Shown in pieces: positions 1 to 6,770 of a stretch of 8,770 bases of DNA. The notes below the pieces were generated by a model that saw nothing but the letters and a program-made list of their open reading frames with translations, searched no databases and had not been told where the DNA came from. The stretch's first letter is position 1, and the number at the start of each line of letters is the position of its first letter. The stretch spans positions 18,627 through 27,396 of the forward strand of contig JAQUJQ010000003.1 in assembly GCA_028680875.1 (NCBI GenBank), in the 5' to 3' direction. The DNA is from Eubacteriales bacterium. Lineage in GTDB: Bacteria; Bacillota; Clostridia; Peptostreptococcales; Anaerovoracaceae. A program made the translations under genes and the position numbers.

Positions 1-441
1 AAGATTATGTAGCCGGTCCGCCAATTTGATAATGAGAACACGAATATCCTTGGACATGGCCAGAAACATCTTTCTCAGATTTTCCGCCTGACGTTCCTCC
101 TTGCTCTCATAAACTAAAGAACCAAGCTTGGTAACACCATCAACAAGGAGAGCAACTTCTTCACCAAAATCATTTCTTAGATCTTCCTGGGTATATGGAG
201 TGTCTTCCACGACATCATGTAACAATCCGGCAACTAAAGTATTTTCATCCATACCTAAATCTGCCAGTATTTTAACAACAGCCAGAGGGTGTGTAATATA
301 CTCCTCCCCTGATTTTCGCAACTGTCCTTCATGAACCTGTTCGGCTTTACGGTAAGCTCGTTCTAACAACTCAATGTTATAGCCCGGGTTCATTCTAAGC
401 AGTTCCTCTAAAAATTGTTTCATGCGTTCTGTGTTAACCAA
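1..441 (-). CDS. relA: RelA/SpoT-family (p)ppGpp synthetase/hydrolase, N-terminal HD domain (partial)
   Basis: Bifunctional RelA/SpoT enzymes make and degrade the stringent-response alarmone (p)ppGpp in the cytoplasm. The visible 147 codons cover only the beginning of the HD hydrolase domain; the family is usually about 720-740 residues, so most of the gene lies left of base 1. The metal-binding HD pattern is readable: H51 in EYITHPLAV, H75-D76 in LLHDVVEDT, and D142 in KLADRLHNL, which argues for an active hydrolase rather than a synthetase-only protein. I prefer the TTG start at 441 because an AGAGG ribosome site lies six bases upstream. An in-frame ATG at 423 has no such site. The gene begins 12 bases after the secDF stop and is probably co-transcribed with it. 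The family assignment is firm; the symbol relA rather than spoT or rsh is convention. Confidence 0.93.
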   Translation of the reverse strand, partial: MVNTERMKQFLEELLRMNPGYNIELLERAYRKAEQVHEGQLRKSGEEYITHPLAVVKILADLGMDENTLVAGLLHDVVEDTPYTQEDLRNDFGEEVALLVDGVTKLGSLVYESKEERQAENLRKMFLAMSKDIRVLIIKLADRLHNL

Positions 442-447
442 TCTATA

Positions 448-452
448 CCTCT
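448..452 (-). promoter_or_regulatory. Ribosome binding site that selects the TTG start of relA
   Basis: On the minus strand AGAGG is followed by the six-base spacer TATAGA and then TTG at 441-439. The site begins one base past the secDF stop codon (TAA at 456-454), so translation of relA may be coupled to secDF. No comparable purine-rich motif precedes the in-frame ATG at 423. Confidence 0.6.
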
Positions 453-453
453 G

Positions 454-2604
454 TTATTTCCCTCGATACTTGGGCTTATTTAACCATTGGTCAATCTGGT
501 AATATATGGGGCTGGCAATGGTAATTGATGATGTGGTACCTGCTAAAATGCCTATCATCAACGGTAATGTAAAGTCCCTAATTATTGTTCCTCCCAATAT
601 AAATAGGGGTATGATCGCAATGATGGTGGTAATGGAAGTCATTATTGACCGTACCAATGTCTGATTGATACTTTTGTTAATCAATTCCTCAAGACGACTT
701 TTTTTCATGTATTTCAGGTTCTCCCGAATACGATCAAATATGACAATTGTATCATTTATGGAATAACCAACAACGATTAAAATACCGGCAATGAAGGGGT
801 TGTTAATGGGGATCCGGAAAAGACCATAAAAAGCAATAACTATCAATATATCATGAACCAATGCGGCAATAGCTGCAACACCGAATTTCCATTCAAAGCG
901 TATACTAATGTAAATCAGCATGCCAAGTGCTGCAATAAGAACTGCTTTGATTGCATTGGATTTCAGTAAATTTCCAACTGAAGGACTGAATTGTTCAATT
1001 GCTAAAACATTTTTTTCTGTTATTCCATAGGTTTCATAGAATTGGTTTAAAAGCTCTTGTCGAGCCTGATTATTTAAAGACTGGGTGGTCTTAATAATAA
1101 TTTGTTTATTGTCTTCTCCTGCATGAACTACGTTTCCTTCTATATCGTTTTCAGCTAATATATCTTGTACTTCATCAACAGTGACAGTTTGTCCCATATC
1201 GAGTTGTATCATGGTTCCTCCGGTAAAATCGATACCATAATTGAAACCCCGGATTAAACCTGTCCCTATACCTATTATGATCAGACAAACAGCTGCTATA
1301 TAAAAATATTTACGATAATTAATAAACTTAAATTCTTTTTTAAACTGAAATCTCTTAGATCCAACTCCGAAGAACTTAGGAGTTCCAAACTTCTTGCTCT
1401 CAGCTAAGGTTTTAAGTAAGAACTGAGTCACTAAGACAGCGGTCAGAACACTTACCACAATACCAATCATCAATGTCATGGCAAACCCCTTAACCGGACC
1501 GCTGCCAAATTGATACAAAACCACACCGGCAATCATGGTGGTTAATTGAGAGTCAATGATTGTGCTCATAGCGCGTTTGAATCCGGAATCTACAGACACC
1601 CGAAGACTTTTTCCATTATGATATTCTTCCTTTATTCTGGCAAAGATAATGACATTTGCATCCACAGCCATACCGATAGAAAGGATAATACCTGCAATAC
1701 CGGGTAAGTTCAATACTGCAGAAAAGAGAGCAAGAATCCAAAAGACTATCATAATATACAAAAGCAAAGCAATATCAGCTGTAAGACCCATAACCCAATA
1801 CATAATCAGCATAAAGATTAATATCAAACCTACACCGATTACTCCGGAAATAATACTCATATCAAGGGAATCAATTCCTAAGCTCGGGCCAACCAAAGAA
1901 GTTTGTACTTCTTTTAATCCGACAGGCAGTGCCCCTCCCCGTATCAGAAGAGCCAATTCGGTCATTTCTTCATCTGTAAAATGTCCGGTGATTTGCGCTT
2001 TTCCGCCACTGATAACCGAATTGACCTGTGGGGATGATATTACTGTTCCATCCAGGACAATATAAATACTCTTGTCCACCGATCCGGTTTCTGTGTTTAT
2101 AACTTCTCCATAATATGCTTTTCTGGTCCCTTCTTCAAAAGCTGCTGACCCTTTGGAATCAAACTCCAAATCCACTGCGTTAAAACCCTGATTGTCTTTA
2201 CCAACTCCTGCATCCTTAACATGACTGCCATCTACAACAACTGTTCCATCACCTAATATAAATTGAAGTTGAGCAGTTTTTCCAATAGTTTTGATGGCTT
2301 CATCCGAATTGTCAGCACCGGGCAATTCCACACGAATTTTATTCTCTCCTTCTATTGTAACAAGCGGCTCAGAAAGCCCCATACGGTTCACTCGTTCTTC
2401 AATGATGATTTGTGTCTGTTCCATTAGTTTTGCAAGTTCAGAACCGGTTGCATCGGTTTCTGCCTCCATTACTACGTAGACGCCTCCTTTAAAATCAAGC
2501 CCTAGTTTCATTTGATCTTTAAATGAAGGGCCGATATCCGTCAGGCTGATTACCCAACCTCCAATTATTAATACTACAATGGCAATTGCCAATACTTTTT
2601 TCAT
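454..2604 (-). CDS. secDF: Fused SecD-SecF protein translocase subunit
   Basis: SecDF is an inner-membrane RND-type protein that uses the proton gradient to pull preproteins out of the SecYEG/SecA channel. This 716-residue polypeptide carries both halves in one frame. SecD half: N-terminal helix 3-21, GLDFKGG near 35-41, an extracytoplasmic region to about 245, then a helix bundle with GMAVDAN (D315) and FARIKEE (R323). SecF half: helix 433-452, GIDFTGGT at 457-464, then LVHD (D584), VGYSINDT (D618) and FDRIREN at 623-629. These acidic and arginine residues match the proton-path residues of the family. Fusion is known in Bacillus and several other Firmicutes, while many Clostridia keep two genes. 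A ribosome site AGAAGG sits eight bases before the ATG. It lies 110 bases after the membrane-protein gene and 12 bases before relA. Confidence 0.96.
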   Translation of the reverse strand: MKKVLAIAIVVLIIGGWVISLTDIGPSFKDQMKLGLDFKGGVYVVMEAETDATGSELAKLMEQTQIIIEERVNRMGLSEPLVTIEGENKIRVELPGADNSDEAIKTIGKTAQLQFILGDGTVVVDGSHVKDAGVGKDNQGFNAVDLEFDSKGSAAFEEGTRKAYYGEVINTETGSVDKSIYIVLDGTVISSPQVNSVISGGKAQITGHFTDEEMTELALLIRGGALPVGLKEVQTSLVGPSLGIDSLDMSIISGVIGVGLILIFMLIMYWVMGLTADIALLLYIMIVFWILALFSAVLNLPGIAGIILSIGMAVDANVIIFARIKEEYHNGKSLRVSVDSGFKRAMSTIIDSQLTTMIAGVVLYQFGSGPVKGFAMTLMIGIVVSVLTAVLVTQFLLKTLAESKKFGTPKFFGVGSKRFQFKKEFKFINYRKYFYIAAVCLIIIGIGTGLIRGFNYGIDFTGGTMIQLDMGQTVTVDEVQDILAENDIEGNVVHAGEDNKQIIIKTTQSLNNQARQELLNQFYETYGITEKNVLAIEQFSPSVGNLLKSNAIKAVLIAALGMLIYISIRFEWKFGVAAIAALVHDILIVIAFYGLFRIPINNPFIAGILIVVGYSINDTIVIFDRIRENLKYMKKSRLEELINKSINQTLVRSIMTSITTIIAIIPLFILGGTIIRDFTLPLMIGILAGTTSSITIASPIYYQIDQWLNKPKYRGK

Positions 2605-2644
2605 TCAACTTACCTTCTCTCGCTGTAAAAAATACTCATTGAAT

Positions 2645-2673
2645 ATTTTACTACTTTTTAAGCTTGTCTACAA
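2645..2673 (-). promoter_or_regulatory. Possible sigma-A promoter for secDF
   Basis: On the minus strand a TTGTAG box (2673-2668) and a TAAAAT box (2650-2645) are separated by exactly 17 bases, ahead of the secDF start at 2604. The -35 matches consensus only in its first three bases, so this is a weak candidate. Read-through from the upstream membrane-protein gene is an alternative, as no terminator is visible in the 110-base gap. Confidence 0.3.
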
Positions 2674-2714
2674 GTAAAATACGCCGTTCATTTCCTTAAA
2701 ACACAGGAAAAAGA

Positions 2715-3098
2715 TTAGTTTCGAAGATTAACTCCAACCATACCTCCTATACTTCCAAATAATAAGCAAAGTAAATAACGAATTTGGAAGATTCCATTCT
2801 CCGTATTAGCTCCTGTAATAAATACACTAATAAGAAGTATTATAAGGAGAAAAATAATTGAATAAAGTGCACCAAAAAGAATTCCCCTTCTCTTCATCAA
2901 GCTTCCGGCTATCAAACCCAGAAACAAGCAGGCAATACAAAGGGATCCCAGTACATAATATAACATCCAGCGTTCCGGCAAAGGGGAAAAACGTATTAAC
3001 GCTCCAATTCCCCCAATCAATATAGCAAATAAAATTAAAGTATATATTAATGCCCTGACCGTTTTTGTGCCTTTTCTTCCAACTGCTTTTTGCCTCAT
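2715..3098 (-). CDS. TIGR04086-type small four-helix membrane protein, function unknown
   Basis: This is a 127-residue hydrophobic protein with a basic N-terminus (RQKAVGRKGTK) and four predicted membrane helices at about 16-36, 44-67, 72-95 and 103-124. The charged cytoplasmic-looking loop KRRG lies at 69-72 and the last helix is glycine-rich (GSIGGMVGVN). Its size, helix layout and place between yajC and secD match the TIGR04086 family, which occurs at this position in many Clostridia. That assignment is from memory of the family and has not been searched. The start has a very strong ribosome site, GGGAGGTGG, four bases upstream of the ATG. No biochemical role is known; location suggests a link to Sec-dependent export but does not prove it. 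It follows the yajC terminator and a leader hairpin, so it may be expressed separately from yajC. Confidence 0.8.
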   Translation of the reverse strand: MRQKAVGRKGTKTVRALIYTLILFAILIGGIGALIRFSPLPERWMLYYVLGSLCIACLFLGLIAGSLMKRRGILFGALYSIIFLLIILLISVFITGANTENGIFQIRYLLCLLFGSIGGMVGVNLRN

Positions 3099-3109
3099 GA
3101 TTCCACCTC

Positions 3110-3146
3110 CCGAATCTCTTTTTACAGTATACTCTGTGAGATTCGG
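3110..3146 (-). promoter_or_regulatory. Leader inverted repeat next to the ribosome site of the TIGR04086 gene
   Basis: A perfect 9-bp inverted repeat, CCGAATCTC (3146-3138 on the minus strand) and GAGATTCGG (3118-3110), continues inward as ACAG/CTGT with a five-A bulge on the 3' side and a six-base AGTATA loop. The right arm ends inside the GGGAGGTGG ribosome site. The loop also holds TATACT (3131-3126), which could be a -10 box, but I see no good -35. The element could be an RNA hairpin in read-through transcripts that partly masks the ribosome site, or an operator around a promoter. Confidence 0.45.
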
Positions 3147-3155
3147 AGTATTACT

Positions 3156-3186
3156 AAAAAACCCTGTACTACTGTGCAGTACAGGG
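3156..3186 (-). terminator. Intrinsic terminator after yajC
   Basis: On the minus strand CCCTGTACT (3186-3178) and AGTACAGGG (3170-3162) form a perfect 9-bp stem around a seven-base loop, followed directly by six T (3161-3156). It begins 17 bases past the yajC stop and so should end or attenuate yajC transcripts before the membrane-protein gene. Confidence 0.88.
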
Positions 3187-3203
3187 GCTGTTACTGTTGG
3201 GAA

Positions 3204-3626
3204 TTATTCATCCTCGAGAGGGTTGGCCTCAGGTTTTTCAGGTGAAATAGAAGGTCCGGTCTTTTCTAATTTTTTAGGTCTGGACTTCTTTTTTGGTGTT
3301 TCTGTCTCTTCATTATCTGCAGTTTCTCCTCTTTTAGCTCTGACTGGAGCAGTAGTTGCAGGTTCATCATTGACAACTTTAGAAATTGCCCATCTTGCTA
3401 TTTCTATCTTAGTTCTATCAGCACCTAATTGAATAATTAGTTTATCATCCTTTATCTTGGTAACAGTACCGTAAATTCCTCCGATTGTAACGATATCATC
3501 ACCGGCCTTTATGTTGGCTCTCATTGCATTGACTTGCTTTTCTCTCTTTTTCTGAGGTCTTATCAGCAAGAAATACATAATTGCAACCAATAAAATTAAA
3601 GGCATTAACGTATATAGTGTATCCAT
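3204..3626 (-). CDS. yajC: YajC, Sec translocon accessory subunit
   Basis: YajC is a small single-pass membrane protein that joins SecDF in the accessory complex of the Sec translocon. The 140-residue product has one N-terminal helix at about 5-22, immediately followed by the hallmark RPQKKREKQ (23-31), and the conserved core GDDIVTIGGIYGTV at 42-55. Residues from about 86 onward form a low-complexity charged tail rich in Lys, Glu and Pro. The tail makes the protein longer than the roughly 85-110 residues usual for the family and is probably disordered. The start at 3626 is well supported: AGGAGG lies seven bases upstream. It is the first gene of the minus-strand block and has its own promoter and terminator, so it can be made in amounts different from SecDF. 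Confidence 0.93.
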   Translation of the reverse strand: MDTLYTLMPLILLVAIMYFLLIRPQKKREKQVNAMRANIKAGDDIVTIGGIYGTVTKIKDDKLIIQLGADRTKIEIARWAISKVVNDEPATTAPVRAKRGETADNEETETPKKKSRPKKLEKTGPSISPEKPEANPLEDE

Positions 3627-3655
3627 TGTATGTCCTCCTCTCGATTCTACTATGC

Positions 3656-3683
3656 ATTATAACGGAAATTCAAAAAAAAGCAA
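3656..3683 (-). promoter_or_regulatory. Sigma-A promoter for yajC
   Basis: A perfect TATAAT -10 box (3661-3656 on the minus strand) is preceded by TTGCTT (3683-3678) at a 16-base spacing. The start point would fall near 3649, giving a short leader that contains the AGGAGG site. It is arranged back to back with the tRNA promoter. Confidence 0.65.
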
Positions 3684-3693
3684 AGGTTTTTTC

Positions 3694-3722
3694 TTGATTT
3701 CTATATATTATTGTGCTATCAT
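3694..3722 (+). promoter_or_regulatory. Promoter of the tRNA-Leu/tRNA-Pro unit
   Basis: TTGATT (3694-3699) and TATCAT (3717-3722) are 17 bases apart, and TGC directly before the second box provides an extended -10. The predicted start lies a few bases before the tRNA-Leu 5' end at 3734. Confidence 0.7.
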
Positions 3723-3733
3723 AACCATGTTGT

Positions 3734-3820
3734 GCCGGCGTGATGGAATTGGCAGACGTGCGGGATTCAAAATCCCGTGGTGGCAACACCGTATCGGTTC
3801 GACCCCGATCGCCGGCACCA
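3734..3820 (+). tRNA. tRNA-Leu (anticodon CAA)
   Basis: This is an 87-nt type II tRNA with a long variable arm. The acceptor strands GCCGGCG (3734-3740) and CGCCGGC (3810-3816) pair fully, and discriminator A and an encoded CCA follow. The anticodon stem CGGGA/TCCCG encloses the loop TTCAAAA, putting CAA at 3768-3770, which reads the leucine codon UUG. The T arm contains GGTTCGACCCC. Confidence 0.97.
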
Positions 3821-3831
3821 ATATAGTTTAA

Positions 3832-3908
3832 CGGGGCGTGGCGCAGCTTGGTAGCGCGTTTGACTGGGGGTCAAAAGGCCGCAGGTTCAAATCCTGTCGC
3901 TCCGACCA
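3832..3908 (+). tRNA. tRNA-Pro (anticodon GGG)
   Basis: This 77-nt tRNA has acceptor strands CGGGGCG and CGCTCCG with one G-T pair, followed by ACCA encoded in the DNA. The anticodon stem TTTGA/TCAAA encloses CTGGGGG, giving anticodon GGG at 3866-3868 for the proline codon CCC. It lies 11 bases after tRNA-Leu and shares its promoter and terminator. The accessory region begins just downstream of it. Confidence 0.97.
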
Positions 3909-3914
3909 TTAAGA

Positions 3915-3946
3915 CTCGGATATTTCAGATATCCGGGTTTTTATTT
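3915..3946 (+). terminator. Intrinsic terminator of the tRNA unit
   Basis: CTCGGATAT (3915-3923) pairs with ATATCCGGG (3929-3937), with one T-G pair, around a five-base loop. The T-rich run TTTTTATTTT follows. It starts seven bases after the tRNA-Pro CCA end. Confidence 0.9.
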
Positions 3947-4233
3947 TGTGAGGATGCAGGATTTCCAACGTTTTTGGAACTTCTTCAACCATGGAAAAGC
4001 CGTTTTTTAAAAAGTCGATTTCGTGTATGTCATATAGATATTTTCAGTGGCTTAGTAGAGTCGAACTCTCATCTCATCTATTTTTAGCCTAAATTGAAGG
4101 CAAACAGTATTTTTTTTAAAAAATAATAACTAAAAAGTTACATAGAAAATGCAAATTCAGTAACATCAGTTGGACCGTAAAAAATCGCAGAAAAACTACT
4201 TATGAAAATGATCGTAGAAATCATGCAGTTTTA
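3947..4233. other. AT-rich intergenic region with no gene found
   Basis: About 290 bases between the tRNA terminator and the SLH gene promoter. I see no coding frame with a ribosome site. The stretch holds homopolymeric T/A runs near 4110-4130 and a small AGAG/CTCT hairpin at 4056-4068. No copy of the tRNA-Pro 3' end is present that would mark an attachment site. Confidence 0.6.
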
Positions 4234-4242
4234 TGGTAAAAT
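4234..4242 (+). promoter_or_regulatory. Extended -10 promoter candidate for the SLH/WG gene
   Basis: TGG immediately precedes TAAAAT (4237-4242), an extended -10 arrangement, but no convincing -35 lies 16-18 bases upstream. Transcription would begin close to 4249, about 60 bases before the gene start. Confidence 0.4.
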
Positions 4243-4311
4243 TATCTTATGAAAACACAGGAAATTCTGGCAGCAGAGCTGCTTGGTAGATGAACCGAAA
4301 GGTGTGATTAT

Positions 4312-6111
4312 ATGCTAAAAAGATGTTTTACCATCATTCTGTCTGCGCTGATATTAGCGTTCCCGATATTTGCCTTTGCTGAAAGTGCAGACTCGCAACC
4401 AAATCGGCCTTCACAATGGGCCCAAGCGGAAGTCCAACAGGCAATATCGCTTAACCTTGTCCCTGACGAAATGCGAAACGCGTATGATAAGCCGACAAAC
4501 CGGCAAGAGTTCTGCCGCCTGATAATTGGGCTGTGCGATGCCTGGCATGCTGCCGGAAAGACGGACACTGCGGAGCAAATCGCGTCTTCGCGTGGTGTTG
4601 ATCTCACCGAGACCAAGTTCAGCGATACAACCGATCCGGCTGTCAGCCTTTGCGCTGCACTCGGCATTGTGAGCGGCCGCGGTAGCGGGATTTTTGATCC
4701 TGGTGCGTCAATCACAAGGCAGGAAGCCGCAAGGATACTTTATCAGGCAGCGGACGATCTTACAAATATTAATAGTGGCGATCCCGAAACGGTGCCGGCC
4801 GCATTGTATCCGCATGTCTTTGCAGACGGAGCGCTGATCCAAAGCTTTGCACGAAACACTATTAACTGGGTATACCATATGGGAATTATGCAAGGCATAT
4901 CGAGCAATACATTTGATCCAGGTGGGATCTATACGCACGAGCAAACCTATCTAACGATTTTACGGCTTTACAATACGGTAGTCGATCCATCAAAAAACAA
5001 ACTGCCTGAGCCGGAGTATTATCCTTATGGAGACGGCTATATCGATTCCAATGGCGATATCTATACAAAAGAACAAAAGGGATATATTTATCCCTTCGAT
5101 CAAGAATACGAAGTGGTACTGGATAATCCTGATAACATTATGAATCCAGGTTGCCATATTATTGATCAAAAGGGCAGAACACTCCTTACCGACTTTAAGG
5201 ACACCAACGGCCATTTTTCATATGCTATTGTTTCCGGCAATTTTGCCATGCTGACTTACGACGGAGCACCGACTATATATGTCGTCAACCTCAAGACTGG
5301 CGCCACCTATGAAAACGCACAGCTTGGATTCCCATCCGGCGGTATGGCCCTGTTCAGTGTGGATCAGAAATACGGTTATTTTAACTCGTCCGGCGATGTT
5401 GCAATCAAACCGCAATACAAAGACGCCGGAGATTTTTTCGGTGGAAAGGCTGTTGTTCAAAAACAAGACGGGAATTGGGATGTGATTGACAATTCGGGAA
5501 AGGTAATCAAAGCAAATTTCTTTGATACAAAAAAATACACAGTAATGAGCAATCGTGAATACCGGTTGGGGGAAATAGTTATCGTCCAAAACAGCAATAA
5601 TAAATGCGCAGTTTTTCAAGGAACCAAGGGCCTTTTGACCGGCTTTGATTATGACCGTATAGCCTGCTGTAGTAGCGGGCAATTTTTAGGCTATAAAGGT
5701 AATGACCAGTATGTACTTCTCAACAAAGCTGGTAAACAAATCTCTAAAATTTATCAGGATGAGATTAGAGAACTTGATAATAGTTGTTATCTTTCCTATT
5801 CGAGTGATCCCGACGAAAATGGTTTTTATTCTTTCACGATGATTGATCAAACAGGCAAAGAGATATTAATATCAGAGATGTACGGAAAAAACATACATGT
5901 TGATGGAGGAGGACTATATGTTTATCAAAAGGATAACGCTCATTGTAATATTGTAGATTCTCAGGGTAGTACTATCGGATCAATTGAAAGAAAGTATACG
6001 ATTGGTGAATTTGCTTTTATAAATGGACTTGTATATGTCACAAATAGCGAAAAACAATTAGATGATAACGATGCTTGCTATTATCATTTTGATGGAACCC
6101 CGTTATTCTAA
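4312..6111 (+). CDS. Secreted SLH-domain protein with WG-type repeats
   Basis: This is a 599-residue exported protein. Residues 1-23 form a signal peptide (basic MLKR, hydrophobic stretch, AFA cleavage site). Three S-layer-homology-like units follow at about 35-75, 102-150 and 169-221; the second and third show FDPGASITRQEAARIL and FDPGGIYTHEQTYLTI. SLH modules typically anchor proteins to secondary cell-wall polysaccharide. From about 280 to the end the protein has WG-type beta-repeat units, clearest at 352-401 (YGYFNSSGDVAIKPQY, then WDVIDNSGKVI); the last units are divergent. Ligand and function are unknown. An AAAGGTG ribosome site lies seven bases before the ATG. The first part of the gene is GC-rich while the last 130 or so codons are AT-rich, which suggests a mosaic or acquired gene. 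I see no terminator right after it. Confidence 0.85.
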   Translation: MLKRCFTIILSALILAFPIFAFAESADSQPNRPSQWAQAEVQQAISLNLVPDEMRNAYDKPTNRQEFCRLIIGLCDAWHAAGKTDTAEQIASSRGVDLTETKFSDTTDPAVSLCAALGIVSGRGSGIFDPGASITRQEAARILYQAADDLTNINSGDPETVPAALYPHVFADGALIQSFARNTINWVYHMGIMQGISSNTFDPGGIYTHEQTYLTILRLYNTVVDPSKNKLPEPEYYPYGDGYIDSNGDIYTKEQKGYIYPFDQEYEVVLDNPDNIMNPGCHIIDQKGRTLLTDFKDTNGHFSYAIVSGNFAMLTYDGAPTIYVVNLKTGATYENAQLGFPSGGMALFSVDQKYGYFNSSGDVAIKPQYKDAGDFFGGKAVVQKQDGNWDVIDNSGKVIKANFFDTKKYTVMSNREYRLGEIVIVQNSNNKCAVFQGTKGLLTGFDYDRIACCSSGQFLGYKGNDQYVLLNKAGKQISKIYQDEIRELDNSCYLSYSSDPDENGFYSFTMIDQTGKEILISEMYGKNIHVDGGGLYVYQKDNAHCNIVDSQGSTIGSIERKYTIGEFAFINGLVYVTNSEKQLDDNDACYYHFDGTPLF

Positions 6112-6198
6112 TACTGCTAACATTAACAGCGTGTAACAGCAATATGAATTTAGCGGTCACATACTTAATGGCAGGTTGGGGAGAAAATAATCATCTAG

Positions 6199-6399
6199 CC
6201 CCCGTCTGACTTTGATGTAGGCAGAGAAGAGTTAATACAGTCTGTTCTCGTGTATATATGCCCCGGGGGTCAAAGCGATCGTTGCCCACTCCGAGCGTCA
6301 CTGTTGGAACTGATCGCAAGGAACGCCGCGGTACGGCTCAATATAGCGGCCGAACCGGAATTGGCGCTACCAATAAAACAAGCAGACAAATACTACTAA
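6199..6399 (+). pseudogene. Unrecognised open frame, possible gene remnant
   Basis: A 66-codon frame runs between a TAG at 6196-6198 and a TAA at 6397-6399, with pieces such as PPSDFDVGREELIQSVL and RASLLELIARNAAVRL that look protein-like. There is no ribosome site and no early start codon. A second plus-strand frame (ATG at 6258, 61 codons) overlaps it, and neither resembles a family I know. The stretch 6255-6370 is richer in GC than its surroundings. It may be a piece of a lost gene; it may also be non-coding. Confidence 0.25.
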
Positions 6400-6572
6400 T
6401 CGTTGATTTTATTCGAGTCATAGGCTTTCCCTCATTTCTTTAGAATAGAAACACCTATAAGATTAAAACTATTCTACACCAAAGGTAAGAATAATGAAAC
6501 CTTCTTCGTCCCTTCCAGATTCGACCCTTTCAGACTCCGTATTCATGGATTTTCATTTGGAATAACTTGTAA
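6400..6572. other. Decayed intergenic sequence with no feature found
   Basis: All frames are short and broken here. There is no ribosome site, hairpin terminator or recognisable protein fragment on either strand. Confidence 0.5.
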
Positions 6573-6770
6573 AAGTTATGGGAGAAGAAAAGCAAGCAAT
6601 ATCTTAGCAAAGAAATAGAATTTGTGCGAAGGCGGTTATCGAAAAGTGATACCGTTTTTGAAATGTGCACTGGTTATGGCCGAATTATGAAGCAATTAGC
6701 AAACGGTCTTTCTGCTTTAGGCGGAGATGAAGGCCGAAATCCCCGTTACAATTATTTAAACCCGAAATGA
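6573..6770 (+). pseudogene. N-terminal fragment of a class I SAM-dependent methyltransferase
   Basis: The frame reads KLWEKKSKQYLSKEIEF, then VRRRLSKSDTVFEMCTGYGR, then IMKQLANG, ending at TGA 6768-6770. The E-x-C-x-G-x-G segment followed by R and a KQLA helix resembles motif I, the S-adenosylmethionine loop of Rossmann-fold methyltransferases (often written E-x-G-x-G-x-G). There is no start codon or ribosome site, and a TAA at 6570-6572 interrupts the likely upstream continuation. After about 6710 the family-like pattern stops, and the rest of the frame is probably opposite-strand sequence read in the wrong direction. The whole enzyme would be some 200-260 residues, so this is at most a quarter of it and cannot be functional. 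The identification rests on one motif. Confidence 0.45.

Noticed and set aside
1649..2479. Plus-strand frames of 138 and 62 codons opposite secDF
   Set aside because: They are antisense shadows of a strongly conserved gene and lack ribosome sites.
2660..2680. CTTGT/ACAAG hairpin before secDF as a terminator
   Set aside because: The stem is only 4-5 bp and is not followed by a T run on the minus strand.
3067..3432. 121-codon plus-strand frame across yajC and its terminator
   Set aside because: It overlaps two well-supported minus-strand genes and the terminator, and its composition is that of antisense yajC.
4051..4075. tRNA T-arm-like sequence (AGAG-TCGAA-CTCT), possible tRNA remnant or attachment site
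   Set aside because: It has no acceptor or anticodon arms and no match to the nearby tRNA-Pro 3' end; the hairpin is too short to support a call.
3848..4087. 79-codon plus-strand frame
   Set aside because: It begins inside tRNA-Pro and runs through the tRNA terminator, with no ribosome site.
4308..5682. Several minus-strand frames opposite the SLH/WG gene (up to 154 codons)
   Set aside because: The plus-strand gene has a signal peptide, SLH motifs and a ribosome site, so the opposite frames are shadows.
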